64,000 bases of DNA from assembly GCF_000406165.1 (NCBI RefSeq), contig NZ_CM001977.1, positions 1,001,041-1,065,040 on the forward strand, given 5' to 3'. Shown piece after piece: positions 50,980 through 60,507 of the stretch (position 1 is its first letter; every line of letters starts with the position of its first letter). Both the position numbers and the translations under genes were made by a program. This DNA comes from Dickeya zeae NCPPB 2538. Its GTDB lineage: Bacteria > Pseudomonadota > Gammaproteobacteria > Enterobacterales > Enterobacteriaceae. The notes under the pieces are model-generated. The model searched no databases. It saw only the letters and a program-made list of their open reading frames with translations, and was not told the origin of the DNA.

Positions 50980-51954
50980 ATGAAACCCATCTATTACCTG
51001 TTTGCTTTGCTGTTGTGCCTGTCTGGTCAGCTTGCTGCTGCGCCGCAGGCGATGCTGGCAGGTAACCTTTCCAGTGCGGGTTCCGACACGCTGGCGAACC
51101 TGATGACGTTTTGGGCGGCGGATTTCAGCCAGCATCATCCTGGTGTCAATCTTCAGGTTCAGGCGGCGGGGTCATCCTCAGCGCCAACGGCGCTGGCAGC
51201 AGGGGCGGCGCAACTGGGGCCGATGAGCCGACCCATGAAAAGTAGCGAAATCGAAGCGTTCGAGCAGCATTATGGCTATGCGCCGACCGCGGTGCCGGTT
51301 GCGCTGGATGCACTGGTGGTATTGGTCAATCAGGATAACCCGTTAACCGGGTTGACGGTGCGCCAACTGGACGCCATTTTCTCCATAACCCGCCGCTGTG
51401 GCGCGGGGAAAACGGTACAGCGCTGGCAGGAGTTGGGGCTAAGCGGCGTCTGGCAACAGCGTTCGTTACTGCGTTATGGGCGTAATTCCGCGTCTGGCAC
51501 ATATGGTTTTTTCAAACAACAGGCGTTGTGTGGTGGTGATTTTCTGCCGCAGGTCAATGAGCTTCCCGGTTCTGCATCGGTAGTGCAGGCGGTGGCAGCA
51601 TCGGTGAATGCCATCGGTTACGCCAGTATTGGTTTTCGCGCCAGCGGGGTGCGGGTGCTGGCACTGGCTGCCAGCGACAAAGACGACTACGTGTTACCGA
51701 CCGCCGACACTATCCGTAGCGGACGTTATCCTTACACCCGCTATCTCTATATCTACGTGAATAAAGCGCCGGGCCAGCCGCTGGAGCCACTGACAGCCGC
51801 GTTTTTGGACCGGGTGCTGTCAGTGTCAGGGCAGGCGTTGGTCAGCCAGGACGGCTACCTGCCATTGCCAGAAATGGTGCGTGAGCAAACCAGACGATCG
51901 CTCGGTCTTGATGACCTGACGCCGGCGTCAATGAGCACTTCTGCAACAAATTGA
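50980..51954 (+). CDS. PstS-family phosphate-binding-like periplasmic protein
   Basis: A 324-residue solute-binding protein of the PstS-like group. The signal peptide ends QLAAA. The ligand-binding segments are GNLSSAGSDTLANLMTFWAA, QAAGSSSAPTALAAGAAQLG and LLRYGRNSASGTYGFFKQQA, which correspond to phosphate-contact loops in PstS. It lies directly after phoR, where E. coli has brnQ, and has no permease genes beside it, so it is an accessory phosphate-binding or sensing protein. I found no Pho box in the 97 bases before it; it may be read from the phoB promoter. Confidence 0.85.
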   Translation: MKPIYYLFALLLCLSGQLAAAPQAMLAGNLSSAGSDTLANLMTFWAADFSQHHPGVNLQVQAAGSSSAPTALAAGAAQLGPMSRPMKSSEIEAFEQHYGYAPTAVPVALDALVVLVNQDNPLTGLTVRQLDAIFSITRRCGAGKTVQRWQELGLSGVWQQRSLLRYGRNSASGTYGFFKQQALCGGDFLPQVNELPGSASVVQAVAASVNAIGYASIGFRASGVRVLALAASDKDDYVLPTADTIRSGRYPYTRYLYIYVNKAPGQPLEPLTAAFLDRVLSVSGQALVSQDGYLPLPEMVREQTRRSLGLDDLTPASMSTSATN

Positions 51955-51963
51955 TGATAAAGA

Positions 51964-51976
51964 TGAATATATTTCA
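51964..51976 (+). promoter_or_regulatory. Candidate MetR site upstream of the MetE-like gene
   Basis: TGAATATATTTCA fits the MetR consensus TGAA-N5-TTCA and lies 210 bases before the MetE-like start. A near-copy with 6-base spacing (TGAAAACTAATTCA) follows at about 52100. The region 51955-52185 is A/T-rich and otherwise without features. Confidence 0.4.
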
Positions 51977-52185
51977 TGTGTCGTGAAAATTCCTCCATTG
52001 TCGTTGAGAAAAATGCATGACAGGATAGTTTTACTTTTAGCCGTCTGGATGGCTATAAAATTCAGTGGCGAAATTATTTTAGTTAAAAACTATTTCTTCT
52101 GAAAACTAATTCATCTAAAAATCGACTTGTCTGAAACCAAACGCCTGAAATCGGCTATTCGGGGTCAGACGTGCGGGAGCAAAAC

Positions 52186-53301
52186 ATGACACAAGCCCTT
52201 CCTCCGTTTCGTGCCGATGTGGTCGGCAGTTTGTTGCGTCCGGCGGCTATCAAGCAGGCCCGTTTACAGTTTCAGGCCGGTGAGATCGATGCCGCCGCGT
52301 TACGCCATGTCGAAGATCAGGAAATCCAGCGTGCTGTGGAATTGCAGCGTGCCGCAGGTCTGCAATTGGTAACCGATGGCGAATTCCGTCGTGCCTGGTG
52401 GCACTTTGATTTTTTCGACAGCCTCAATGGTGTGGAGCGTTATGAAGCGGAGCAGGGCATCCAGTTCACGGGTGTACAGACGAAAGCCCGTGGCGTAAAA
52501 GTTACCGGCAAGGTCAGCTTTAATCCCCAGCATCCGATGCTGGAGGATTTCCGTTTCCTCCAACGTGTGTCTGGCGACGCCGTTGCCAAAATGACGATCC
52601 CCAGCCCGAGTGTGTTGCACTTCCGTGGCGGTCGTAAAGTGATTGATAGTACTGTTTATCCTGATCTGGCCGACTACTTCGACGATCTGGCGCTGACCTG
52701 GCGTGATGCCATCCGTGCCTTTTATGACGCCGGTTGCCGTTATCTGCAACTGGACGATACGGTGTGGGCTTATCTGTGCTCTGAAGACCAGAGACGCCAG
52801 ATTCGCGAGCGTGGTGATGACCCGGATTATCTGTGCCGTACCTATGCGCAAGTGCTTAATAAAGCGCTGGAAGGCAAACCGGACGATTTAGTGGTGGGCC
52901 TGCATGTCTGCCGTGGTAATTTCCGCTCTACCTGGATTTCCGAAGGGGGCTATGAACCTGTGGCGGAAACCCTGTTCGGGACAGTGAATGTGGATGCTTT
53001 TTTCCTCGAATACGATACCGAGCGGGCGGGTGGCTTTGAGCCGCTGCGCTTCATCAAGCCAGGTCATCAGAAAGTGGTGTTGGGGCTTATCACCACCAAA
53101 AACGGGCAATTGGAAAACGCCGATGACGTACAGAAACGCATCGCCGAAGCAACACGTTATGTAGCGCTGGACCAACTGTGCCTGAGCCCACAGTGTGGCT
53201 TTGCCTCGACCGAAGAGGGCAATACGTTGTCGGAAGAGCAGCAATGGGAAAAACTCAAACTGGTCGTGAATATCGCTAACCACGTCTGTCATTGCTGTTA
53301 G
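52186..53301 (+). CDS. MetE-like methyltransferase, stand-alone C-terminal domain (copy 2)
   Basis: A 371-residue YxjG/YxjH-type protein related to the catalytic half of MetE. Zinc ligands: His and Cys in VGLHVCRGNF, Glu in FFLEYDTERAG, Cys in LSPQCGFAST. The start FRADVVGSLLRPAAIKQAR is typical of the group. I take the ATG at 52186, with GGGAG upstream. It is a diverged paralogue of the gene at 35527, with a longer central insertion. It sits between the pstS-like gene and brnQ, where E. coli has neither. It probably transfers a methyl group to homocysteine from an unusual donor. Confidence 0.9.
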   Translation: MTQALPPFRADVVGSLLRPAAIKQARLQFQAGEIDAAALRHVEDQEIQRAVELQRAAGLQLVTDGEFRRAWWHFDFFDSLNGVERYEAEQGIQFTGVQTKARGVKVTGKVSFNPQHPMLEDFRFLQRVSGDAVAKMTIPSPSVLHFRGGRKVIDSTVYPDLADYFDDLALTWRDAIRAFYDAGCRYLQLDDTVWAYLCSEDQRRQIRERGDDPDYLCRTYAQVLNKALEGKPDDLVVGLHVCRGNFRSTWISEGGYEPVAETLFGTVNVDAFFLEYDTERAGGFEPLRFIKPGHQKVVLGLITTKNGQLENADDVQKRIAEATRYVALDQLCLSPQCGFASTEEGNTLSEEQQWEKLKLVVNIANHVCHCC

Positions 53302-53323
53302 TCAGTGCGCTGTGCTTTTTTAT

Positions 53324-53353
53324 AACGCCGATATGCCCTATCGGCGTTTTTTA
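53324..53353 (+). terminator. Terminator of the second MetE-like gene
   Basis: Perfect 10-bp stem AACGCCGATA / TATCGGCGTT with loop TGCCC, followed by TTTTATT. Confidence 0.9.
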
Positions 53354-53698
53354 TTCCCATAAGTTTTTAATATGGTTATTTGTTGCTCTTTGTTGGAAAT
53401 TTGAGCTTATCTTTCGCGCTGAAAACTATTTTCATGCACAAATCATGTATAGTCTGTGGGTGAAAATATAAATTCTAATGCTGACTTTATATTGAAGATC
53501 AGATTAATGTTCTGGTTTACCGATCACGTATTGCCTTTTATTGCTATAAACGTTTTACTTAGCCCCCATTAACGCTGTGCAATAAAACCTCACATCATAA
53601 TCCTGCACATCGCACGGCTCCCGCTTCTTGCGTGCGCCGCTTTACGCGCCCGGTTTATGCCGGCAACACCATTTTTACAGGCAACAACAACATACATT
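53354..53698. other. Intergenic region upstream of brnQ
   Basis: About 345 bases, A/T-rich in its left half, with no gene. It must hold the brnQ promoter; I see no clear operator. Confidence 0.35.
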
Positions 53699-55018
53699 AT
53701 GAGTCATCGTTTAACTTCCAAAGATATCGTGGCATTGGGCTTCATGACCTTTGCCTTGTTCGTCGGTGCCGGGAATATCATTTTCCCACCGATGGTCGGT
53801 CAACAGGCTGGCGAACACGTGTGGGTCGCCGCACTCGGTTTTCTGATTACCGCTGTCGGCTTGCCGGTGTTGACGGTGATAGCACTGGCGCGTGTAGGTG
53901 GTGGTATTGATACGCTCAGTAGCCCGATCGGCAAGAAAGCCGGTGTACTGTTGGCGACGGTCTGCTATCTGGCGGTAGGGCCGTTGTTTGCTACGCCGCG
54001 TACCGCGACGGTCTCGTTCGAGGTCGGTATTGCGCCGCTGGTGGGTGAGGGCGCGACGCCTCTGCTGGTTTACAGCCTGATCTACTTCGCTATCGTGATC
54101 GCGATTTCGCTCTATCCCGGCCGCCTGTTGGATACCGTTGGCCACATTCTGGCACCGGTGAAAATTATCGCCCTGACGGTGCTGGGGATTGCCGCGTTGG
54201 TATGGCCGGCAGGCACGCCAGCGCCGACTGCGGAAGCCTATCAGCAGGTGCCATTTTCCACCGGTTTCGTGAATGGCTATTTGACCATGGATACGCTGGG
54301 CGCGCTGGTGTTCGGTATCGTCATCGTCAATGCGGCCCGTTCCCGTGGCGTGAGTGATGCTGGGTTGTTAACCCGTTACACCATTCTGGCCGGTCTGATT
54401 GCGGGGCTGGGATTAACGCTGGTTTATCTGAGCCTGTTCCACCTCGGTTCTTTCAGCGGCTCGCTGGTGCCGAACGCGCAAAACGGTGCTGAAATCCTGC
54501 ATGCGTATGTACAGTACACCTTTGGTAACATGGGCAGCAGTTTCCTGGCGTTGCTGATCTTCATTGCTTGTATGGTCACTGCGGTCGGGTTGACTTGCGC
54601 TTGTGCTGAATTCTTCGCGCAGTACCTGCCATTGTCTTACCGTGCACTGGTGTTTGTGCTGGGGCTGTTCTCGATGGTGGTGTCCAATCTCGGGCTGAGC
54701 CACCTGATTCAACTGTCTGTGCCGGTGTTGACCGCTATTTATCCGCCGTGCATCGTGCTGGTGCTGCTGAGTTTTACCCGTCGTTGGTGGAATAACAGCA
54801 CGCATGTTATTGCTCCTGTGATGCTGGTCAGTCTGGTCTTTGGCCTGCTGGACGGCGTCAAGTCGTCGGCTTTTCAGTCATTACTGCCCGGCTGGACACA
54901 GAGCCTGCCGATGAGCGAGCAGGGGCTGGCCTGGTTGCCGCCATCCTTACTCATTCTGCTGGTAGTAGGGATTTATGACCGCATCACCGGTCGTCAGGAA
55001 GTCACGGCACATTCCTGA
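53699..55018 (+). CDS. brnQ: Branched-chain amino acid transporter BrnQ (LIV-II)
   Basis: A 439-residue twelve-helix sodium/proton symporter for leucine, isoleucine and valine. I take the ATG at 53699 (MSHRLTSKDIVALGFMTFAL), giving the E. coli length. FVGAGNIIFPPMVGQQAG and VGPLFATPRTATVSFEVG are family signatures. It precedes proY as in E. coli, and a strong terminator separates the two. Confidence 0.96.
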   Translation: MSHRLTSKDIVALGFMTFALFVGAGNIIFPPMVGQQAGEHVWVAALGFLITAVGLPVLTVIALARVGGGIDTLSSPIGKKAGVLLATVCYLAVGPLFATPRTATVSFEVGIAPLVGEGATPLLVYSLIYFAIVIAISLYPGRLLDTVGHILAPVKIIALTVLGIAALVWPAGTPAPTAEAYQQVPFSTGFVNGYLTMDTLGALVFGIVIVNAARSRGVSDAGLLTRYTILAGLIAGLGLTLVYLSLFHLGSFSGSLVPNAQNGAEILHAYVQYTFGNMGSSFLALLIFIACMVTAVGLTCACAEFFAQYLPLSYRALVFVLGLFSMVVSNLGLSHLIQLSVPVLTAIYPPCIVLVLLSFTRRWWNNSTHVIAPVMLVSLVFGLLDGVKSSAFQSLLPGWTQSLPMSEQGLAWLPPSLLILLVVGIYDRITGRQEVTAHS

Positions 55019-55042
55019 GTGGCAGTGGAACGGATGCTTTTC

Positions 55043-55070
55043 ACCACAGGCGTTTGCCTGTGGTTTTTTC
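55043..55070 (+). terminator. Terminator of brnQ
   Basis: Perfect 9-bp stem ACCACAGGC / GCCTGTGGT with loop GTTT, followed by a run of T. Confidence 0.9.
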
Positions 55071-55096
55071 GTTTATAAAGACAGGGTTGCTCATTT

Positions 55097-56467
55097 ATGG
55101 AACAACAATCCAAACCTATGGAACAACAATCCAAACTCAAGCGTGGCTTAAGTACGCGGCATATTCGTTTTATCGCGCTGGGCTCCGCTATTGGTACCGG
55201 ATTGTTTTACGGCTCGGCCAGCGCTATTCAGATGGCTGGTCCTAGCGTACTGCTGGCGTATCTGATTGGTGGCGTGTTCGCTTATATCATTATGCGGGCA
55301 CTGGGAGAGATGTCTGTTAGCAATCCGCAAGCCAGTTCTTTTTCCCGTTATGCCCGCGATTATCTCGGCCCGTTGGCTGGCTATATCACCGGGTGGACCT
55401 ACTGCTTTGAGATGCTGATCGTCGCGATTGCCGATGTGACCGCTTTCGGCATTTACATGGGGGTTTGGTTTCCGGAGGTGCCGCACTGGATTTGGGTATT
55501 AAGCGTGGTGCTGATTATCGGTGCCATCAACCTGATGAATGTGAAAGTGTTTGGCGAACTGGAGTTCTGGTTTTCGTTTTTCAAGGTCGCGACCATTGTG
55601 GTCATGATCGTGGCCGGGGTTGGCATCATCGTTTGGGGGATTGGCAACGGCGGCGAGCCTACTGGTATCCATAATCTATGGAGTAACGGCGGTTTCTTCA
55701 GTAACGGTGTGATGGGAATGATCCTGTCATTGCAGATGGTGATGTTTGCCTATGGTGGTGTCGAGATCATCGGGATCACCGCGGGTGAAGCTAAAGAACC
55801 GCACAAGTCCATTCCGCGCGCCATCAACTCTGTACCCTGGCGTATTCTGGTATTCTACGTCGGCACCCTGTTCGTGATTATGTCGATTTACCCGTGGAAT
55901 CAGGTGGGGACCAACGGTAGTCCGTTTGTGCTGACCTTCCAGCACATGGGCATCACGGCGGCAGCCGGTATCCTGAATTTCGTGGTAATCACCGCTTCGC
56001 TGTCTGCCATCAACAGTGATGTGTTTGGCGTGGGGCGTATGTTGCACGGCATGGCGGAGCAAGGCCATGCACCACAGGTGTTCGCCCGGTTGTCCCGTCG
56101 TGGCACCCCATGGGTAACGGTGGTGGTGATGGTGCTGGCGTTGCTGGTGGCGGTGTACCTCAACTACATCATGCCGGAGAAAGTGTTTTTGGTGATTGCG
56201 TCGCTAGCCACCTTTGCCACCGTATGGGTATGGATCATGATCCTGTGCTCACAGATTGCGTTTCGCCGCAAACTGAACCGCGAGCAGGTGAACGCGCTGG
56301 CGTTTCCTCTGCCGGGCGGTGCGGCGACCGCAGTGGTTGGCGTGGTGTTCCTGGTCTTTATCATCGGCCTGATTGGTTATTTCCCGGATACGCGCATTGC
56401 GCTGTACGCAGGGATGGTGTGGATCCTGCTGTTGCTGGCAAGCTACGCCCTTCGCCGTCGGCGCTGA
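55097..56467 (+). CDS. proY: Proline-specific permease ProY
   Basis: A 456-residue amino acid-polyamine-organocation transporter for proline. LSTRHIRFIALGSAIGTGLF is the family opening, then RALGEMSVSNPQASSFSRYA and GVEIIGITAGEAKEP. A 20-base sequence containing the start codon is duplicated with a 21-base period, so the protein begins MEQQSKPMEQQSKLKRGL and has two possible starts (55097 and 55118). Position after brnQ is as in E. coli, where malZ then follows; malZ is absent here. Confidence 0.94.
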   Translation: MEQQSKPMEQQSKLKRGLSTRHIRFIALGSAIGTGLFYGSASAIQMAGPSVLLAYLIGGVFAYIIMRALGEMSVSNPQASSFSRYARDYLGPLAGYITGWTYCFEMLIVAIADVTAFGIYMGVWFPEVPHWIWVLSVVLIIGAINLMNVKVFGELEFWFSFFKVATIVVMIVAGVGIIVWGIGNGGEPTGIHNLWSNGGFFSNGVMGMILSLQMVMFAYGGVEIIGITAGEAKEPHKSIPRAINSVPWRILVFYVGTLFVIMSIYPWNQVGTNGSPFVLTFQHMGITAAAGILNFVVITASLSAINSDVFGVGRMLHGMAEQGHAPQVFARLSRRGTPWVTVVVMVLALLVAVYLNYIMPEKVFLVIASLATFATVWVWIMILCSQIAFRRKLNREQVNALAFPLPGGAATAVVGVVFLVFIIGLIGYFPDTRIALYAGMVWILLLLASYALRRRR

Positions 56468-56511
56468 GTCGTCGTGTCGTGGATTGCCCCTCATTACAGG
56501 ATGACGGGCAT

Positions 56512-56538
56512 AAAAAAGCCAGCGGCAAGACCGCTGGC
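56512..56538 (-). terminator. Terminator of the peroxiredoxin gene
   Basis: On the minus strand GCCAGCGG, loop TCTTG, CCGCTGGC is followed by six T, 25 bases past the peroxiredoxin stop. It may also serve proY from the other side. Confidence 0.88.
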
Positions 56539-56562
56539 TGATGCCTGAATAGCGAGAGCTGA

Positions 56563-57165
56563 TTACAGGTTGTTGGCGTTTTCTTTCAGGTATTTTGCTA
56601 CGCCGTCCGGGGAAGCGCCCATACCGGCTTTACCTTTTTCCCACTGAGCCGGGCACACTTCGCCGTGCTCTTCATGGAATTGCAGCGCATCGACCATACG
56701 CAGCATTTCATCGATGTTACGACCCAGCGGCAGATCGTTCACGACCTGATGACGCACGATGCCGTTTTTGTCGATCAGGAAAGAACCGCGCAGCGCCACT
56801 CCCGCTTCCGGATGTTCGATACCGTAGGCTTTCTGGATTTCGCGTTTAATGTCAGCGACCATCGCGTATTTCACTTCGCCGATACCGCCGTTGTCGACTG
56901 GGGTTTTACGCCAGGCGTTGTGTACGAATTCAGAGTCAAAAGACACACCAACCACTTCAACGCCACGTTTCTTAAACTCTTCGTAGCGGTGATCGAAGGC
57001 GATCAGCTCAGACGGACATACGAAAGTGAAGTCCATCGGCCAAAAGAAGATCACAGCCGCTTTACCGTTGATGTGTTTCTTCAGATTGAAATTCTCAACG
57101 ATTTCCCCACTTCCCAGTACGGCGGCGGCAGTGAAGTCAGGGGCAGGACGAGTTACCAGGACCAT
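56563..57165 (-). CDS. Typical 2-Cys peroxiredoxin (AhpC/TsaA family)
   Basis: A 200-residue thiol peroxidase of the Prx1/AhpC group that reduces peroxides. The peroxidatic Cys is in DFTFVCPSELIAF and the resolving Cys in HGEVCPAQWEKG; the C-terminal YLKENANNL resembles the over-oxidation-sensitive tail. FFWPMDFTFVCP and ALRGSFLIDKNGIVRH are typical. No reductase gene (ahpF) is adjacent, so thioredoxin is the likely donor. It is divergent from nothing and stands alone between proY and acpH. Confidence 0.93.
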   Translation of the reverse strand: MVLVTRPAPDFTAAAVLGSGEIVENFNLKKHINGKAAVIFFWPMDFTFVCPSELIAFDHRYEEFKKRGVEVVGVSFDSEFVHNAWRKTPVDNGGIGEVKYAMVADIKREIQKAYGIEHPEAGVALRGSFLIDKNGIVRHQVVNDLPLGRNIDEMLRMVDALQFHEEHGEVCPAQWEKGKAGMGASPDGVAKYLKENANNL

Positions 57166-57353
57166 AATTACTCCTGTAAATAGCTGTTAATGATAGGTGA
57201 ATGTAGTAAACGCCGTAAGTATAGGTACAGCCTGCCAGTGAATAAAGCAAAAGCGACCAATCAATAAGATAGCTTTTGCCTATCGGAACAATTGATGATC
57301 CTTTTCACTGACGTGGGAACAGCCTGGCGCGCTGTCCCTCCTTTTATCCTGTG

Positions 57354-57959
57354 TTACTGTGCGGCGTTAGCCGGGCCATCCAACTGACCTGTTTTTGCCA
57401 GATGCATCATACGAGGATAGAACTGCCAGAATAATGTTTCAAATTGATGGTAGCCACGCTCAATATCGATAAATGAGCCAGAAAGCGTTGCCAGCTTCGG
57501 CCTTCGCACTGACATACGGTGCAGCACCTCGGCGATAAACGGCAACTCGGCATAGCGTTCCAGCCAGCGTTCCGGCCACAAGTAATGATTCAGATTACGA
57601 AAGCGCTCCGGGGTGTCAGGCAGGTGGGGGGCGATTTGCTGTTCTGCCTCGCTGACGAAGTGCGTCAGAGGTGTTGCCGGTTCTATCATCGACCAATGGC
57701 GAGCCAGAAAATGATCCCACAGCACATCCAGCGCGATGGGCGCGACCCGGCGATAGTCCGCGCTGAAATGGCGGCAGGCCGTGCGCACCTCCGGCAAACT
57801 GTCGGTCAGTACATCAACACGCCGGTGCAGGCGAATACCGGCGACCATCTCGGGTGGGTAAAGCTCATCGGGGTTACCACGCACAAAGTCTGCCATCAGG
57901 TTTCCGGTCAGCGAGCTTTGCGCCAGCGTGGCGAGATGCAGATGTGCAAGAAAATTCAT
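57354..57959 (-). CDS. acpH: Acyl carrier protein phosphodiesterase AcpH
   Basis: A 201-residue HD-like hydrolase that removes the 4'-phosphopantetheine from acyl carrier protein. The start MNFLAHLHLATLAQSSLTGN at 57959 is that of the family; the frame extends upstream but is not conserved. LMADFVRGNPDELYPPEMVA and GIRLHRRVDVLTDSL carry the metal-binding His and Asp residues, and LDVLWDHFLARHW follows. Divergent from queA, as in E. coli (yajB). Confidence 0.95.
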   Translation of the reverse strand: MNFLAHLHLATLAQSSLTGNLMADFVRGNPDELYPPEMVAGIRLHRRVDVLTDSLPEVRTACRHFSADYRRVAPIALDVLWDHFLARHWSMIEPATPLTHFVSEAEQQIAPHLPDTPERFRNLNHYLWPERWLERYAELPFIAEVLHRMSVRRPKLATLSGSFIDIERGYHQFETLFWQFYPRMMHLAKTGQLDGPANAAQ

Positions 57960-58121
57960 GGCGTCGACGCGCACTCCCACAAGGCATAAAAAATAGGATG
58001 AGTGCGGCAAGTATAGAGGAAGGTGGGGGGATGTCCCGCTTATTTCTTGCAGCCGGTCCCGACGGGCTCTAGACTAAGCCGCTTCGTTTGTTCCACTGTG
58101 CCGAAATGTAAGTGAATAGTC

Positions 58122-59189
58122 ATGCGTGTTGCCGATTTTTCGTTTGAATTGCCTGAATCCCTGATTGCCCGCTATCCGCAGGCACAACGTAGCGGTTGCC
58201 GACTGTTATCGCTGGATGGCCCGACAGGCGCGGTCGCGCACGGCGTATTTACCGATCTGCTCGATAAACTCCAGCCTGGTGACCTGCTGGTGTTTAACAA
58301 CACCCGGGTGATTCCAGCGCGCCTGTTTGGCCGTAAGGCCAGCGGCGGCAAGCTGGAAGTGCTGGTAGAACGCATGCTGGATGATAAGCGTGTGCTGGCG
58401 CATGTACGCGCTTCCAAGGCACCTAAACCCGGTACAGCGCTGTTGCTCGGCGAAGACGAGAGCGTGAAAGCGACCATGCTGGCGCGCCATGACGCCTTGT
58501 TTGAGATTCAGTTCGATGATACGCGCGATGTGTTGACCATTCTCAATGACATCGGGCACATGCCGCTGCCACCCTATATCGACCGTCCGGATGAAGCCGC
58601 AGACCGTGAGCTTTACCAGACTGTGTACAGTCAGCGCCCAGGTGCGGTGGCAGCACCCACCGCGGGTCTGCATTTTGATGAGCCGTTGCTGGCTGCTCTG
58701 AAAGAAAAAGGCGTGGAAATGGCCTTCGTGACTCTGCATGTTGGTGCCGGTACCTTCCAGCCGGTGCGGGTTGAGTCTATCGAAGACCATGTGATGCATG
58801 CCGAGTATGCCGAAGTGCCGCAGACGGTAGTGGATGCGGTACTGGCCTGTAAAGCGCGCGGCAATCGCGTAATCGCCGTCGGTACCACGTCGGTGCGCTC
58901 GTTGGAAAGTGCGGCTCAGGCCAGTGCGGAAGCTGTGATCGCCCCGTTTTTCGGCGATACCCGCATCTTCATCTATCCCGGTTATCACTATCAGGTGGTG
59001 GATGCGCTGGTGACCAATTTCCATTTACCGGAATCGACGTTGATTATGTTGGTGTCGGCGTTTGCGGGTTACCGCCATACGATGGATGCTTACCATCAGG
59101 CGGTGGCTGAGCAATACCGCTTTTTCAGTTACGGTGATGCCATGTTCATCACCCGTAACCCGTCGGCGGAACAGGAACAAGTGGGATAA
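58122..59189 (+). CDS. queA: tRNA S-adenosylmethionine ribosyltransferase-isomerase QueA
   Basis: A 355-residue enzyme that adds the epoxycyclopentane of epoxyqueuosine to preQ1 in tRNA, using the ribosyl part of S-adenosylmethionine. FELPESLIARYPQAQRSGCR at the start, VFNNTRVIPARLFGRK, APTAGLHFDEPLLAAL and TTSVRSLESAA are family signatures. It heads the queA-tgt-yajC-secD-secF block in the E. coli order. Confidence 0.97.
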   Translation: MRVADFSFELPESLIARYPQAQRSGCRLLSLDGPTGAVAHGVFTDLLDKLQPGDLLVFNNTRVIPARLFGRKASGGKLEVLVERMLDDKRVLAHVRASKAPKPGTALLLGEDESVKATMLARHDALFEIQFDDTRDVLTILNDIGHMPLPPYIDRPDEAADRELYQTVYSQRPGAVAAPTAGLHFDEPLLAALKEKGVEMAFVTLHVGAGTFQPVRVESIEDHVMHAEYAEVPQTVVDAVLACKARGNRVIAVGTTSVRSLESAAQASAEAVIAPFFGDTRIFIYPGYHYQVVDALVTNFHLPESTLIMLVSAFAGYRHTMDAYHQAVAEQYRFFSYGDAMFITRNPSAEQEQVG

Positions 59190-59277
59190 TCCGCCGCCTA
59201 ACTTTTTCATACCGCAGGCCAGGTTCTGTGGGTATATCAATGATGCCATCAGACTGTTTTCTGATGCTGGAGGTTAA

Positions 59278-60441
59278 GTGAAGTACGAACTGTTGCAAAC
59301 GGACGGCCGCGCGCGCCGTGGTCGTCTGGTTTTTGAACGTGGTGTGGTGGAAACCCCGGCATTTATGCCCGTCGGGACCTATGGCACCGTCAAAGGGATG
59401 ACGCCGGAAGAAGTTAAAGAGACCGGTGCCCAGATAATCTTAGGTAACACCTTCCACCTGTGGTTACGCCCGGGGCAGGAAATTATGAAGCGGCATGGCG
59501 ATCTGCATGATTTTATGCAGTGGCATGGCCCGATCCTGACCGATTCCGGTGGTTTTCAGGTATTTAGTCTCGGCGATATCCGCAAGATTACCGAAGAGGG
59601 GGTACATTTCCGCAACCCGATCAATGGTGACGCCATTTTCCTGAGCCCGGAAAAATCCATGGAAATTCAGTACGATCTCGGTTCCGATATCGTGATGATT
59701 TTCGACGAGTGTACGCCTTACCCCGCAGACTGGGACTATGCCAAACGGTCGATGGAGATGTCGTTACGTTGGGCGAAGCGCAGTCGCCAGCGTTTTGACG
59801 AATTAAGCAACAAAAACGCGCTGTTCGGCATCGTTCAGGGCAGTGTTTACGAAGATTTACGTGATGTGTCGGTAAAAGGGCTGGTGGACATCGGTTTTGA
59901 TGGTTACGCTGTGGGCGGCCTCGCGGTCGGCGAGCCGAAGGCCGATATGCACCGTATTCTGGAGCATGTCTGTCCTCAGTTGCCGACGGATAAACCCCGT
60001 TACCTGATGGGGGTAGGCAAACCGGAAGATTTGGTGGAAGGGGTTCGCCGCGGTATCGACATGTTTGACTGCGTAATGCCGACGCGCAACGCTCGTAACG
60101 GCCATCTGTTCGTGACGGACGGCGTGGTCAAAATTCGTAATGCCAAACATAAAGACGACACCGGACCGCTGGATGAGCACTGTGATTGCTACACGTGTCG
60201 CAATTATAGCCGTGCCTACTTGCACCACCTCGACCGTTGTAACGAAATACTCGGCGCGCGCCTCAATACCATCCATAACCTGCGCTATTATCAGCGCCTG
60301 ATGGCGGGTTTACGCCAGGCTATCGGGGAAGGTAGATTAGAGAGCTTTGTGGCTGAGTTTTACCAGCGCATCGGTAAACCGGTTCCGCCGTTGGCCGATA
60401 GCGCGGCGGGAAATGACCATGAAGGTCATGTACCGCAATAA
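59278..60441 (+). CDS. tgt: tRNA-guanine transglycosylase Tgt
   Basis: A 387-residue enzyme that swaps guanine 34 for preQ1 in tRNAs for Asp, Asn, His and Tyr. It starts at a GTG (59278) with GGAGG upstream. The catalytic aspartates are in LTDSGGFQVFSL and FDCVMPTRNARNGHLF; the zinc site is CDCYTCRNYSRAYLHHL. It follows queA by 88 bases. Confidence 0.97.
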   Translation: MKYELLQTDGRARRGRLVFERGVVETPAFMPVGTYGTVKGMTPEEVKETGAQIILGNTFHLWLRPGQEIMKRHGDLHDFMQWHGPILTDSGGFQVFSLGDIRKITEEGVHFRNPINGDAIFLSPEKSMEIQYDLGSDIVMIFDECTPYPADWDYAKRSMEMSLRWAKRSRQRFDELSNKNALFGIVQGSVYEDLRDVSVKGLVDIGFDGYAVGGLAVGEPKADMHRILEHVCPQLPTDKPRYLMGVGKPEDLVEGVRRGIDMFDCVMPTRNARNGHLFVTDGVVKIRNAKHKDDTGPLDEHCDCYTCRNYSRAYLHHLDRCNEILGARLNTIHNLRYYQRLMAGLRQAIGEGRLESFVAEFYQRIGKPVPPLADSAAGNDHEGHVPQ

Positions 60442-60507
60442 GCACGTTTGCGTGGCATGAACGTTTTATAGATAACTGTTGTTTTGATAACTAAAGAGGA
60501 CATTTAA

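Noticed and set aside
58206..59024. 272-codon frame antisense to queA
   Set aside because: Shadow of queA.
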